36,196 nt of DNA. Origin: Candidatus Colicola coprequi. GTDB taxonomy: Bacteria; Bacteroidota; Bacteroidia; Bacteroidales; Paludibacteraceae. Within the stretch, counting starts at the first letter, position 1; the number at the start of each line of letters is the position of its first letter. Below the pieces are notes generated by a model that saw only the letters and a program-made list of their open reading frames with translations, was not told the DNA's origin and did no database searches. Position numbers and translations under genes: made by a program. Positions 16,506 through 25,493 of this stretch are shown in pieces. The stretch spans positions 1 to 36,196 of the forward strand of contig JAGHSR010000158.1 in NCBI GenBank assembly GCA_018065765.1. Reading direction: 5' to 3'.

Positions 16506-17756
16506 ATGAGTAATGAGCAAAAACTTAACGTCCCCGCTATTGTGGTGATGTATCTGCTTTTCTTCATGATTGCCTTTGTAACCAATTTTGCCGGTTCTAT
16601 GGGTGTCATTGTCAAGAGTCAGTTTAACGCCTCTGCGGCTATGTCGCAATTGGGCACATTGGCTAATTTTATCGCATACGCTTGTATGGGTATTCCGGGT
16701 GGTATCATTCTGAAACGCAAGGGCTACAAGTTCACTGCCTTAATGGCTGCCACTTTGGGCTTTATCGGTGTCGGTATCCAATGGCTGAGCGGATACGCTG
16801 AGTCTTTTGGTATCTATGTACTCGGTGCATTCGTAGCCGGATTCTCCATGTGTTTGCTCAATATCGTTGTCAACCCGATGCTCAATACTTTGGGTGGCGG
16901 TGGCAATCGTGGCAACCAACTCATTCAATTTGGCGGCTCCTGCAACTCCATCGGTGGTACGATTGCTCCTATCCTGTTAGGATATCTGATTGGTGGTGAA
17001 ATGGCTTCTGCTAAAGTGGCAGACGCGGCTCCTGCTATGCTGATTGCTATGTGTATTTTCGTAGTGGCATTCCTCGTGGTGTTCTTCAGCAATATACCCG
17101 AACCTCACATCGAAACGGCTGAACAACGTGCTGCCGCTAAGGCTGACAAATATTCTCCTATGTCCTTCCGTCACTTCGTGTTGGGGGCTATTGCTATTTT
17201 CTTCTACGTCGGCGTGGAAGTAGGTATTCCTAATACTGCCAACCTGTACATGTCAGGCCTTGAGAATGTAGGGCCTGCTATCGCAGGAACCATTGTTGGT
17301 TTCTATTGGTTGAGCATGATGTTTGGCCGTCTGATAGGAGGCGCACTGGGTGGCAAAGTTTCCAGTAAAGCCATGCTCTCCTCTGTCTGCATACTATGTA
17401 TAGCCATGTTGCTCTGCGTAATGCTGTTCCCTGAGACATGGGCAATCCAAATCGCCGGCAAGTTGGTACCTGTCAGCATGGTAATCATGTTCCTTTGCGG
17501 TCTGTGCACCAGTGTTATGTGGGGAGCTATCTTCAACCTCGCTGCTGAAGGCTTGGGCAAATACACCCCTGCTGCCAGTGGTATCTTTATGGCACTCGTC
17601 TGCGGTGGTGGTATCCTGCCATTCTTCCAAAACCTGTTGGCTGACCACTCTAACTACCTCGTTTCGTATATCGTTCCTATCTTGGGATTGGCATATATTC
17701 TCTTCTACGCCCTCATTGGTAGCAAGAATGTGAACAAGGATATCCCAACCGAATAA
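16506..17756 (+). CDS. MFS sugar transporter (FHS-type, glucose/galactose/GlcNAc-like)
   Basis: 416 residues with about 12 hydrophobic helices and a central charged loop at about residues 198-218. The first half carries the FHS-family pattern FVTNFAGSMGVIVKSQFN and GIPGGIILKRKGYK (the RKGYK loop between helices 2 and 3). The inner-membrane protein should import a hexose or amino-sugar with protons or sodium. It is followed 12 bp later by a ROK kinase, a pairing that in Bacteroidales usually means uptake then phosphorylation. The exact sugar is not readable. Confidence 0.9.
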   Translation: MSNEQKLNVPAIVVMYLLFFMIAFVTNFAGSMGVIVKSQFNASAAMSQLGTLANFIAYACMGIPGGIILKRKGYKFTALMAATLGFIGVGIQWLSGYAESFGIYVLGAFVAGFSMCLLNIVVNPMLNTLGGGGNRGNQLIQFGGSCNSIGGTIAPILLGYLIGGEMASAKVADAAPAMLIAMCIFVVAFLVVFFSNIPEPHIETAEQRAAAKADKYSPMSFRHFVLGAIAIFFYVGVEVGIPNTANLYMSGLENVGPAIAGTIVGFYWLSMMFGRLIGGALGGKVSSKAMLSSVCILCIAMLLCVMLFPETWAIQIAGKLVPVSMVIMFLCGLCTSVMWGAIFNLAAEGLGKYTPAASGIFMALVCGGGILPFFQNLLADHSNYLVSYIVPILGLAYILFYALIGSKNVNKDIPTE

Positions 17757-17768
17757 TATCTTTCTACT

Positions 17769-18722
17769 ATGAAAAAACAATATGTCTTAGGCCTTGACAT
17801 GGGAGGTACCAACTCCGTTTTGGGAGTAGTTGACAAGGAGGGTAAGGTGGTGGCTCGTGCTTCCATCAAGACACAACAATATCCGGAGATCAACGATTAT
17901 GTCGATGCTTTGTATCATGAGGCAGAACAACTGGTAGCTCCTCTGGGCGGATTTGCTGCTATTCGCGGTATCGGTGCTGGGGTTCCCAATGGTAACTACT
18001 ATACCGGCATGATCGATGGTGCTATGAACCTGCCTTGGCCGCATGTTCCTTTTGCCAAACTTATGTCCGATCGTTTCGGCATTCCTTGTACTATCACCAA
18101 TGACGCCAACGCTGCCGCTATGGGAGAGATGATTTATGGTGCTGCCAAAGGAATGAAAAACTTCATCATGATTACCCTCGGCACCGGTGTTGGTTCGGGT
18201 ATCGTGATTGATGGTAAGGTCGTCTATGGTCACGATGGCTTTGCCGGCGAGTTGGGACATACGATTGCAGTTCGCGGTGAAAACGCACGCCAGTGCAATT
18301 GCGGGCGCAAGGGCTGCTTAGAAACCTATTGCTCTGCTACAGGCGTAGCTCGTACTGCCAAAGAGATAGTTTCTTCTTCTACCAGTGCCACATCACTTCG
18401 TTCTTTGGATATTGACCACATCACATCCTACGATGTATTCAAGGCTGCAGAAGCAGGCGATGAGGTGGCTAAACAGATTTTTGACTTTACCGGCACATTG
18501 CTTGGACAAAGTTTGGCAGATTTCATCGCATTCTCTGCTCCGGAAGCTATCTTCCTCTTTGGCGGTTTGACCAAATCCGGTCATTGGATTATGGAGCCGA
18601 TTGTCAAGGCGATGAACGAAAACGTGCTTTCCTTGTGGCAAAACAAGGTCAAAGTGCAGTTCTCAGCACTCAATGAAGCGGATGCCGCTGTTCTTGGTGC
18701 ATCAGCATTGGCTTGGGAGTAA
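17769..18722 (+). CDS. ROK-family sugar kinase (glucokinase-like)
   Basis: 317 residues. The N-terminal ATP loop LGLDMGGTN, the substrate loop NDANAAAMGE, LGTGVGSGIVIDG, the ROK motif GHTI with its His, and the zinc site CNCGRKGCLE are all present. It should phosphorylate the hexose or N-acetylhexosamine brought in by the adjacent transporter. The TAA stop overlaps the ATG of the deacetylase by one base, which implies translational coupling. Confidence 0.93.
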   Translation: MKKQYVLGLDMGGTNSVLGVVDKEGKVVARASIKTQQYPEINDYVDALYHEAEQLVAPLGGFAAIRGIGAGVPNGNYYTGMIDGAMNLPWPHVPFAKLMSDRFGIPCTITNDANAAAMGEMIYGAAKGMKNFIMITLGTGVGSGIVIDGKVVYGHDGFAGELGHTIAVRGENARQCNCGRKGCLETYCSATGVARTAKEIVSSSTSATSLRSLDIDHITSYDVFKAAEAGDEVAKQIFDFTGTLLGQSLADFIAFSAPEAIFLFGGLTKSGHWIMEPIVKAMNENVLSLWQNKVKVQFSALNEADAAVLGASALAWE

Positions 18723-19366
18723 TGATTCATTTCCGACCTTTATTTCAAATACCTTCCTGCCTACAGCACCTTTATCGTAAGGTGCTTTGGCGGGGAGATT
18801 TGTCTTGTAGGTGCGTTTATCTCACATTCGACGACGGGCCTATTCCTGATGTCACGCCGACGGTACTGGATATCTTAGACCAGTACCGCGTCAAGGCTAC
18901 TTTCTTTTGTGTGGGAGACAACGTGGCACGTTACCCGGATTTGGCACGAGAAGTGCTGTCGCGTGGTCATCAGATAGGCAATCATACTTATCACCATCTG
19001 CGAGGACTCCAATCGACCACTTCTACCTATGTGGCTGATACGGAGCAATGTGAGACAACGCTACAATCTGTCCTGCATGCACCATCATCTCATTTGTTCC
19101 GTCCGCCTCACGGCAGAACGAGATATGCTCAACGTCGTTGGCTGATGTCACACGGCTATCAGGTGGTTCTGTGGGATGTCCTCACACACGACTATAATCC
19201 ATCCTACACGCCGGCGGATGTACTCAGTGTTGTGCAACGCTATACCCGCAATGGAAGCATCATCGTCTTTCACGATTCTATCAAGGCGGCGGACAATATG
19301 TTGTCTGCTTTGCCGCAAGTGATAGAAATGTTAAAAAAACAAGGGTACGAATTTCGTACCCTCTAA
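18722..19366 (+). CDS. NodB-type polysaccharide deacetylase
   Basis: 214 residues from the ATG at 18722, which shares its A with the ROK stop (TAATG). All five NodB motifs are there: LTFDDGPI (catalytic Asp and metal Asp), GNHTYHH (metal His), RPPHGR, LWDVLTHDY and IVFHDS (catalytic His). It removes acetyl groups from N-acetyl sugars in a polysaccharide or peptidoglycan. There is no classical signal peptide, only a moderately hydrophobic N-terminus. Coupling to a ROK kinase suggests amino-sugar metabolism. The last 25 bases of the gene contain a terminator that acts on the opposite strand. Confidence 0.9.
   Translation: MIHFRPLFQIPSCLQHLYRKVLWRGDLSCRCVYLTFDDGPIPDVTPTVLDILDQYRVKATFFCVGDNVARYPDLAREVLSRGHQIGNHTYHHLRGLQSTTSTYVADTEQCETTLQSVLHAPSSHLFRPPHGRTRYAQRRWLMSHGYQVVLWDVLTHDYNPSYTPADVLSVVQRYTRNGSIIVFHDSIKAADNMLSALPQVIEMLKKQGYEFRTL
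19333..19362 (-). terminator. Intrinsic terminator for the minus-strand genes, inside the deacetylase gene
   Basis: AGGGTACGAA (19342-19351) and TTCGTACCCT (19353-19362) form a near-perfect palindrome. In the minus direction it is followed by TGTTTTTTT. It sits about 50 bp after the minus-strand stop at 19411 and overlaps the last codons of the plus-strand deacetylase. Confidence 0.8.
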
Positions 19367-19410
19367 TGTGCAACGCATCTGCAACTGCTATGATGGGGAT
19401 AGAACACCCC

Positions 19411-21297
19411 TTATTTCTTTTTGCTATTGCTTTCTTTGCGGAGAGCTCGTGGTTTCTGCTCTAACACAGGAATCGATTTCCATGAGAAAGTTTCTTCAAA
19501 GTCCCAGTTAGCTCTCAGATTGAGTTTTTTAGGGAAATAATACACTGCCTCAGGTTGGCGCTTACTCATCCAGTCTCCTGTCGTCCATTTGCCATCGCCA
19601 TTGGAATCAATGAACATACGCAAATAGTAGGTTTTGGGCATTAGGTACTCAAATTTGCAACCATTCACGTTTGCTTGCATCTGTTTGACAGGTCGGTCTT
19701 TGTCGTCCAGTAGAACGATATATGCCTGCGGTGTGAAGTCTTCCAGTTTGACGTTGAGTGACGCATACTCCTCCAAACTGCGAACCTGCATTGAATATTC
19801 CTCCTCGTTGTTACACTTGCCATAGATATCCCATATCGCTGCCGAATCCACCAAGAGTTGATAGGTCTCATTGGGTTGCAATTTGGCAAGCAATTGCAAC
19901 TTCCGCTGCGTATAGGTGCTATTAGCCTCCATGCCGATGATTTCAAACGGCATATCTTGCCACGTAGTATCTACTTTGTGCTGCAAGTGAATACTGTCCT
20001 TGATGTACTTTCTAAGCGGCGTTGCACTCGTGATAGCAAGGGTATCATACACCTCAAATCCTTTTCGGGCGTTGCAACTGATGTGTAATGGTTCTTGTTT
20101 TTGCTTGCGGGCTTGCGCTTCACGTGCTTTGTCGGACATGCGTGGTGCACGGTAGATGGCCATCACGGTGTCGGTTTGCGTATGCAGCTGATAGAGCGAA
20201 TCTGATTTTTGGTAACGCATGGCAAACCGTATCGTATCCATCTTGATGGCAACCGAGTCAGTTAGCCAGTAGGTGAAAGTATCGCGAGTTAGGCTGGTCT
20301 GCAACAAACAGTACTGCGTAAAATCTACCCAATTGGTGTCTGTCCCCAGTGAATCGTTTTCCAATCGCAATGGCAGCAACATAGGCTCTTGTGCTTGCGG
20401 CGCAGAGAAGAGCAGCGTGAATCGGTGAGCTTCCTTGCGGTCGGCTCGCTGAAAATAGGTGCGATGTTTGTCTTCATGAAAGAAGTATAGCACGATATCC
20501 GACGGCTCGTAATAGTAGTATTCGGCAGTATAGACGCTATCAGCATAGCGATAAAGGGTGCTATCCGCACCGATTGAGTCTGCCCAAATGGTATCGGTCT
20601 CAATACGGATGTTGATGTAAGGAGTGATGGTATCCTCGTCAAAAGCCAATCCCTCTCCGGGCTGGTATAGGTAGTCACGACTGACATCTTGCAAGGCATA
20701 AAGCCGGTAACTCCCCTGCTTGATATTGCGAATAACAAATTCGCCCTCTTCGTTGGTTCGCCCGATGCGCGTGAAAGGAATCGTCTCCAAGGCAGAGTCT
20801 TCTATGTTCTCGTGTATGCCGATGGTCAAACCGGAAACAGGATTGAGGTCTTCAGCATGGATTACCTGACCATATATCTCCAGAGAATCGATATTGTCAC
20901 CGGTGGAGAAACTTAGCGAGAAGTTCTCAAGTGCGTTTCGCTCGTTGTTGTCCACGATGGCAGCACCAAAATCAATGGTGTAGGTGGTACTGTCGCGCAA
21001 GGGTTCTGCCAAGTCGATACGGATCTTCTTGCCGATTGCTTTTATTTCAGGAGGACGCTGCTGAGGTGGAGACATAACCACATTTTCAGCAGGGTTGGTC
21101 AATTGAATGTACTCATCGAACAGAAGGTCTATATGTTTGTCGTGAAAGTTGAGTGCTCCATCGATAGGGGTAGATTGTACCAGCACCGGAGGTATCGAAT
21201 CCACCGGTCCGCCCTGAGGACCTATACCGCGATTGGCACACGCACACATCGCTATCAGAGGTATAACCAACCCACCTATTTTCTGCCAACTTTTCAT
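19411..21297 (-). CDS. Ig-like domain lipoprotein
   Basis: 628 residues from the ATG at 21297 (MKSWQKIGG); the frame is open 8 codons further but those fall in the upstream heptamer repeat. The lipobox ends at Cys20 (MCAC). Next comes PQGGPVDSIPPVLVQSTP, the start of a Bacteroidota Ig-like (Big_5/SbsA type) domain, roughly residues 25-125. A following segment (about 135-215) resembles a carboxypeptidase-regulatory-like fold (IGRTNEEGEFVIRNIKQGSYRLYAL, cited in part). The rest is beta-rich, and FIDSNGDGKWTTGDW is a calcium-binding-like loop near the C-terminus. The location is likely the outer membrane or surface. Function is unknown. It is the last gene of a coaD-S41-lipoprotein unit. Confidence 0.85.
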   Translation of the reverse strand: MKSWQKIGGLVIPLIAMCACANRGIGPQGGPVDSIPPVLVQSTPIDGALNFHDKHIDLLFDEYIQLTNPAENVVMSPPQQRPPEIKAIGKKIRIDLAEPLRDSTTYTIDFGAAIVDNNERNALENFSLSFSTGDNIDSLEIYGQVIHAEDLNPVSGLTIGIHENIEDSALETIPFTRIGRTNEEGEFVIRNIKQGSYRLYALQDVSRDYLYQPGEGLAFDEDTITPYINIRIETDTIWADSIGADSTLYRYADSVYTAEYYYYEPSDIVLYFFHEDKHRTYFQRADRKEAHRFTLLFSAPQAQEPMLLPLRLENDSLGTDTNWVDFTQYCLLQTSLTRDTFTYWLTDSVAIKMDTIRFAMRYQKSDSLYQLHTQTDTVMAIYRAPRMSDKAREAQARKQKQEPLHISCNARKGFEVYDTLAITSATPLRKYIKDSIHLQHKVDTTWQDMPFEIIGMEANSTYTQRKLQLLAKLQPNETYQLLVDSAAIWDIYGKCNNEEEYSMQVRSLEEYASLNVKLEDFTPQAYIVLLDDKDRPVKQMQANVNGCKFEYLMPKTYYLRMFIDSNGDGKWTTGDWMSKRQPEAVYYFPKKLNLRANWDFEETFSWKSIPVLEQKPRALRKESNSKKK

Positions 21298-21306
21298 AAT
21301 TCCGAA

Positions 21307-21362
21307 CCAATCACAAATCACAAATCACAAATAACAAATCACAAATCACCAATCCCCAATCT
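21307..21362. repeat. CAAATCA heptamer array (8 units)
   Basis: Eight 7-bp units begin at 21307, 21314, 21321, 21328, 21335, 21342, 21349 and 21356 with core C(A/C)AAT. The array fills the gap between two minus-strand genes and reaches into the S41 gene, so that its last codons and stop are repeat sequence. Confidence 0.88.
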
Positions 21363-22914
21363 CCTCTTTCGCACGTTTCAATTCTTTGTCGTAGCGCAGT
21401 AGGAAGGCGATGCGCCCTTTTTGGAAGTAGTAGCGTTCCATGATTTCTGCTCCCAGTGCCTGCTTCACTTCATCCAGATTGCGCATGATGGCATCTCTGT
21501 AGGATGGTTTGAGGCGTGCTTTTATTGCTTCTAATTCTTGCAGCAAAGTGGTGTCTATATCTTCATGCCGCGCCATTCGGAGCATGTCTTCGTAATACTT
21601 GCTTGTCTCGGTCTCGTAACTGAACTTCTTCTCGTCCAAGAATTGAATGAATTGCTCTATTTCTTCGTCGGTCAGTTCAAATTCTTCGGGAGAAGCCACT
21701 GTGGCATGCTCTCGATGATAGCGAACGGAGTAGTCAAACAGCATGTTTTTGGCATAGAGAGTATAACTGATATCCACTTTTTGCGAATCTGTCAGCACAA
21801 TGTCCGGCAACACACCACCTGTGGTGTCTTTTTCGGCTTTCCCGTCCTTGCGAGCTTTGTTATAGTCTATAGCTTGAATACAACGTCCGGAGGGTAGGTA
21901 GTAATAGGCTGTGGTTATCTTAACGTGACCGTCGTAGGCTATAGGACGAACCGATTGCACCAGTCCTTTCCCGAAGGTGCGCTGACCTATCAGTTTGGCG
22001 CGTCCCAAGTCTTGCAAACCGCCACTAACTATCTCTGCGGCTGATGCCGAGTTCCCATCTACGAGCACCACCAAAGGCATGTCTCGATAGAGTGGGGAAG
22101 TGGAGGTTGTGTAACTACGGCACGAACTGGCTATCTTGCCCTTGGTGGAAACAACTTCGGTGCCTTTATCGACAAAGTAGCTGACCAATTGCAATGCTTC
22201 GTCTATGATACCCCCTCCGTTGCTTCGCAAATCGATGATGAGACGGTCGATACCGTCTTGCTTCACCATCTTATCCACGGCTATGAGAAAGTCTTGGGCG
22301 CTGCCGGCAGTAAATTCACTGAACAGGACATAACCTGTCTTATTCTCCATCGCTTTCGCATAACTCACAGCAGGCAGGTGTATCTCTTTGCGCTCAATCT
22401 CACGAACGATGGGTTTGGCTTCACCCTCGCGCTCCAAGACTAAATGCACCGTCGTACCGGGCTTGCCACGCAGTCGGTCGGATACTTCTTTGGTGGTTTT
22501 TTTGCTGCATTTCATGCCATCTACTTCCAGTATCTTGTCTCCTGCCAACACATCGTTTAGCTGCGCAGGCATTCCTTCGTAGGGCTCAGCAATATACACG
22601 GCACTGTCGCGCTGCATAATGATGGCACCTATACCGCCGTATTTACCCGTAGTCATCATGCGCAGGTTGTCATCTTCGCGCTTGGGGATATACATGGTGT
22701 AGGGGTCTATGCGCCGGAGCATTTGGTTAATGGCTGTCTCGGTGAGCATTTCGTAGTCCAATGTATCGACATAGTTCATGTCCAACTGGCGCATGACATC
22801 GCTGTAAATAGTCATGTTCTTGGTGATACGATAACTCTCACGATTGCTCTGTTGTGCCGCCATACTCAGACTGCACAATGCCATACAAACTATTACATAC
22901 GTGTGTTTCATCAT
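21346..22914 (-). CDS. S41-family C-terminal processing peptidase
   Basis: 522 residues with a signal peptide ending SMAAQ. A PDZ domain (about residues 85-175, GGIGAIIMQRDSAVYIAEPY cited in full) precedes the peptidase domain. The catalytic Ser lies in DGNSASAAEI and the Lys in QRTFGKGLVQS. It should trim or degrade envelope proteins in the periplasm. The start ATG overlaps the coaD stop (ATGA), so the genes are coupled. The gene ends inside the CAAATCA repeat, which supplies the last two codons and the TGA. Confidence 0.93.
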   Translation of the reverse strand: MMKHTYVIVCMALCSLSMAAQQSNRESYRITKNMTIYSDVMRQLDMNYVDTLDYEMLTETAINQMLRRIDPYTMYIPKREDDNLRMMTTGKYGGIGAIIMQRDSAVYIAEPYEGMPAQLNDVLAGDKILEVDGMKCSKKTTKEVSDRLRGKPGTTVHLVLEREGEAKPIVREIERKEIHLPAVSYAKAMENKTGYVLFSEFTAGSAQDFLIAVDKMVKQDGIDRLIIDLRSNGGGIIDEALQLVSYFVDKGTEVVSTKGKIASSCRSYTTSTSPLYRDMPLVVLVDGNSASAAEIVSGGLQDLGRAKLIGQRTFGKGLVQSVRPIAYDGHVKITTAYYYLPSGRCIQAIDYNKARKDGKAEKDTTGGVLPDIVLTDSQKVDISYTLYAKNMLFDYSVRYHREHATVASPEEFELTDEEIEQFIQFLDEKKFSYETETSKYYEDMLRMARHEDIDTTLLQELEAIKARLKPSYRDAIMRNLDEVKQALGAEIMERYYFQKGRIAFLLRYDKELKRAKEEIGDW

Positions 22915-23360
22915 TTGAGTTTGTTAGGAACAAAGGCCGAAACGTCTTTGTTGTATGAATAAAGGTCTCTCACCAGTGTGGAAGAGATGTGAGCATATTC
23001 CGGACGGGTGTAGAGTAGGATAGTCTCTATGTCTCCCAGTTGCTTGTTGGCTTCCGCCATGTTGCGCTCGTATTCAAAATCCTGCACGCCCCGTACACCT
23101 CGCAGGATGAAATGTGCATCGTGCTGCTTGGCAAAATCCACCGTCAGGCAGTCGTATATCTGCACTTTGATGCGTGGCTCGTCCTTGAATATCTTACGGA
23201 TGGCTTCTTCGCGCTCACGAATGGGGAACGTCTCTTTCTTGGTACTATTCCTACCAATGCCTATCACTACTTCGTCAAACAGTTCCAAGCCTCGCTTGAC
23301 AATATCGTAATGCCCTAACGTGAACGGATCAAATGACCCTGGAAACACAGCTCGTCTCAT
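22911..23360 (-). CDS. coaD: Phosphopantetheine adenylyltransferase
   Basis: 149 residues, typical length. It has GSFDPFTLGHYDIV with the TxGH nucleotidyl-transfer motif, LRGVRGVQDFEYE and the C-terminal ISSTLVR. It transfers AMP to 4'-phosphopantetheine in CoA synthesis. It has its own promoter at 23379-23410 and is the first gene of the coaD-S41-lipoprotein unit. Confidence 0.96.
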   Translation of the reverse strand: MRRAVFPGSFDPFTLGHYDIVKRGLELFDEVVIGIGRNSTKKETFPIREREEAIRKIFKDEPRIKVQIYDCLTVDFAKQHDAHFILRGVRGVQDFEYERNMAEANKQLGDIETILLYTRPEYAHISSTLVRDLYSYNKDVSAFVPNKLK

Positions 23361-23378
23361 AATCTACATTTTTGCCTG

Positions 23379-23410
23379 CAAAGGTACACAATTTTCCTGA
23401 CACAGGCAAA
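23379..23410 (-). promoter_or_regulatory. Bacteroidales promoter for coaD
   Basis: The minus strand reads TTTG (23410-23407), a 20-bp spacer, then TACCTTTG (23386-23379). An 8-bp inverted repeat, TTTGCCTG (23371-23378) and CAGGCAAA (23403-23410), spans the promoter from its -33 box to the start point. Confidence 0.85.
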
Positions 23411-23414
23411 TTAT

Positions 23415-25472
23415 TTAGTTCGTAAATTGCAATTTGCCATCTTTGAGCTCTACCACTACCGGTCGTTTGCTATCTACATGCCCGCTGATAATCTGTTTGC
23501 TCAGCTCATTCAATACTAATCTTTGTATGGCGCGTTTCACCGGACGGGCACCAAACTGTGGGTCATATCCCTCGCGAGCGATGTACTGAATAGCATCATC
23601 GGTTACGCGAAGTTCTATGCCTTGTTCTGCCAACATTTTGTGTACGCGGCTGAGTTGCAATTCTACCACTTCGCGGATGGCGTCTTCGCTCAACTCTTCA
23701 AAACGAATGATATCGTCTATCCGGTTGATAAACTCAGGTCTCACTTGGGCACGCAGTTGCTCTTCGCTCAGGTTACTGGTCATGATGATGAGGGTATTCT
23801 TGAAGTTAACCGTTCTGCCCTTGTTGTCGGTCAGACGCCCGTCATCCAGCACTTGGAGCAGTACGTTGAATACATCCGGGTGTGCTTTCTCTATCTCGTC
23901 AAACAGAACCACCGAATAGGGTTTGCGTCGGATGGCTTCTGTCAGTTGCCCGCCTTCATCGTAACCGACATATCCGGGAGGCGCACCTATCAACCGTGTC
24001 GCTGAGAATTTCTCCTGATACTCCGACATATCTATTCGCGTCATCATGTTCTCGTCGTCAAATAGATAATCGGCCAACGCTTTTGCCAGTTCGGTCTTTC
24101 CAACGCCCGTTGTGCCCAAGAAAATGAAACTGCCTATGGGACGTTTAGGGTCTTGCAGTCCTGCACGTGAACGGCGGATAGCATCACTCACGGCAACGAT
24201 GGCGTCCTCTTGACCGATGACGCGTCGGTGCAGTTCGTCTTCTAATTTGAGCAACTTATCGCGCTCCGATTGCATCATCTTGCTCACGGGAATACCGGTC
24301 CAACGAGCCACCACTTCGGCTATGTCGTCTTCATCCACCTCTTCTTTGATAAGACTCTCCGCACTGATAGCATGAAGTGCGTCTTGAGCGGCACGGATGT
24401 TCGCCTCCGCTTGTTGCAATTTGCTGTAACGAATTTCTGCCACCTTGCCATAGTTGCCTTCGCGTTCGGCCACTTCCGCCTCGTGTTTCATCTGCTCAAT
24501 GTTGGCTTTTTCGTTTTGGATAGTGGCAACATAACCTTTCTCTTTTGCCCATTGCTCGTTCAACCCGTCCCGTTTCTTGGATAGTTCAGCTATGTTTTTC
24601 TCCACCTCATTCGACTTCTGACTCTCGCCTTTCGATTCCCTACGAAGTGCCTCGCGTTCTATCTCCAGTTGCTTGATTTGACGATCCAAATTATCTATCT
24701 CTTCGGGCTTGGAATCGACCTCCAAACGCAGTTTGGCTGCAGCTTCATCCACAAGGTCAATGGCTTTGTCAGGCAAAAAACGGTCTGTGATGTAGCGTGC
24801 AGACAAACTCACGGCTGCTATGAGTGCATCATCCTTGATACGAACCTTGTGGTGAGTCTCGTACCGCTCTTTTAGTCCACGCAAGATGGATATGGTAGCC
24901 GCCTCATCAGGCTCATCCACCGTCACTTTTTGAAATCGACGCTCCAGTGCTTTGTCGGTCTCGAAGTATTTTTGGTATTCGTCCAATGTGGTTGCGCCTA
25001 TGGCACGCAGTTCACCACGCGCTAAGGCAGGCTTCAGTATGTTGGCAGCATCCATGGCTCCGCTACTCTTGCCGGCACCTACCAGCGTGTGTATCTCGTC
25101 GATGAATAGAATAATCTCACCGGCTGCTTGTACCACTTCGTTGATGACACCTTTCAGCCGTTCTTCAAACTCACCTTGATATTTGGCACCGGCTATCAGT
25201 GCACCCATATCCAGCGAATAAATGCGTTTGTGCTTCAGGTTTTCGGGCACATCACCTCTCACGATACGATGTGCCAGTCCTTCTGCTATGGCTGTTTTAC
25301 CGGTGCCGGGTTCACCTATTAGAATAGGATTGTTCTTAGTGCGGCGGCTCAGGATTTGCAGTACACGACGTATTTCGTCATCGCGCCCGATGACAGGGTC
25401 CAATTTCCCTTGTTCTGCTCGCTCACACAGGTTGATGGCGAACTTCTGTAAATTTTCAATCGAATTGTTCAT
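23415..25472 (-). CDS. clpB: ClpB disaggregase lacking the N-terminal domain
   Basis: 685 residues from the ATG at 25472 (MNNSIENLQKF). NBD1 Walker A GEPGTGKT falls at residues 53-60, where full-length ClpB has it near 206-213, so the roughly 150-residue N-domain is absent. NBD1 Walker B (LFIDEIH), the long coiled-coil M-domain, NBD2 Walker A (GTTGVGKT), Walker B (VLFDEIEKAH) and the C-terminal domain are intact. The protein should remodel aggregated proteins with DnaK. The start matches where the short ClpB isoform made from an internal start begins in other bacteria. Immediately upstream is a heptamer array and no trace of N-domain sequence. No TAnnTTTG promoter is visible. Confidence 0.93.
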   Translation of the reverse strand: MNNSIENLQKFAINLCERAEQGKLDPVIGRDDEIRRVLQILSRRTKNNPILIGEPGTGKTAIAEGLAHRIVRGDVPENLKHKRIYSLDMGALIAGAKYQGEFEERLKGVINEVVQAAGEIILFIDEIHTLVGAGKSSGAMDAANILKPALARGELRAIGATTLDEYQKYFETDKALERRFQKVTVDEPDEAATISILRGLKERYETHHKVRIKDDALIAAVSLSARYITDRFLPDKAIDLVDEAAAKLRLEVDSKPEEIDNLDRQIKQLEIEREALRRESKGESQKSNEVEKNIAELSKKRDGLNEQWAKEKGYVATIQNEKANIEQMKHEAEVAEREGNYGKVAEIRYSKLQQAEANIRAAQDALHAISAESLIKEEVDEDDIAEVVARWTGIPVSKMMQSERDKLLKLEDELHRRVIGQEDAIVAVSDAIRRSRAGLQDPKRPIGSFIFLGTTGVGKTELAKALADYLFDDENMMTRIDMSEYQEKFSATRLIGAPPGYVGYDEGGQLTEAIRRKPYSVVLFDEIEKAHPDVFNVLLQVLDDGRLTDNKGRTVNFKNTLIIMTSNLSEEQLRAQVRPEFINRIDDIIRFEELSEDAIREVVELQLSRVHKMLAEQGIELRVTDDAIQYIAREGYDPQFGARPVKRAIQRLVLNELSKQIISGHVDSKRPVVVELKDGKLQFTN

Positions 25473-25493
25473 AGTTGTATAATTTAGTATTCC

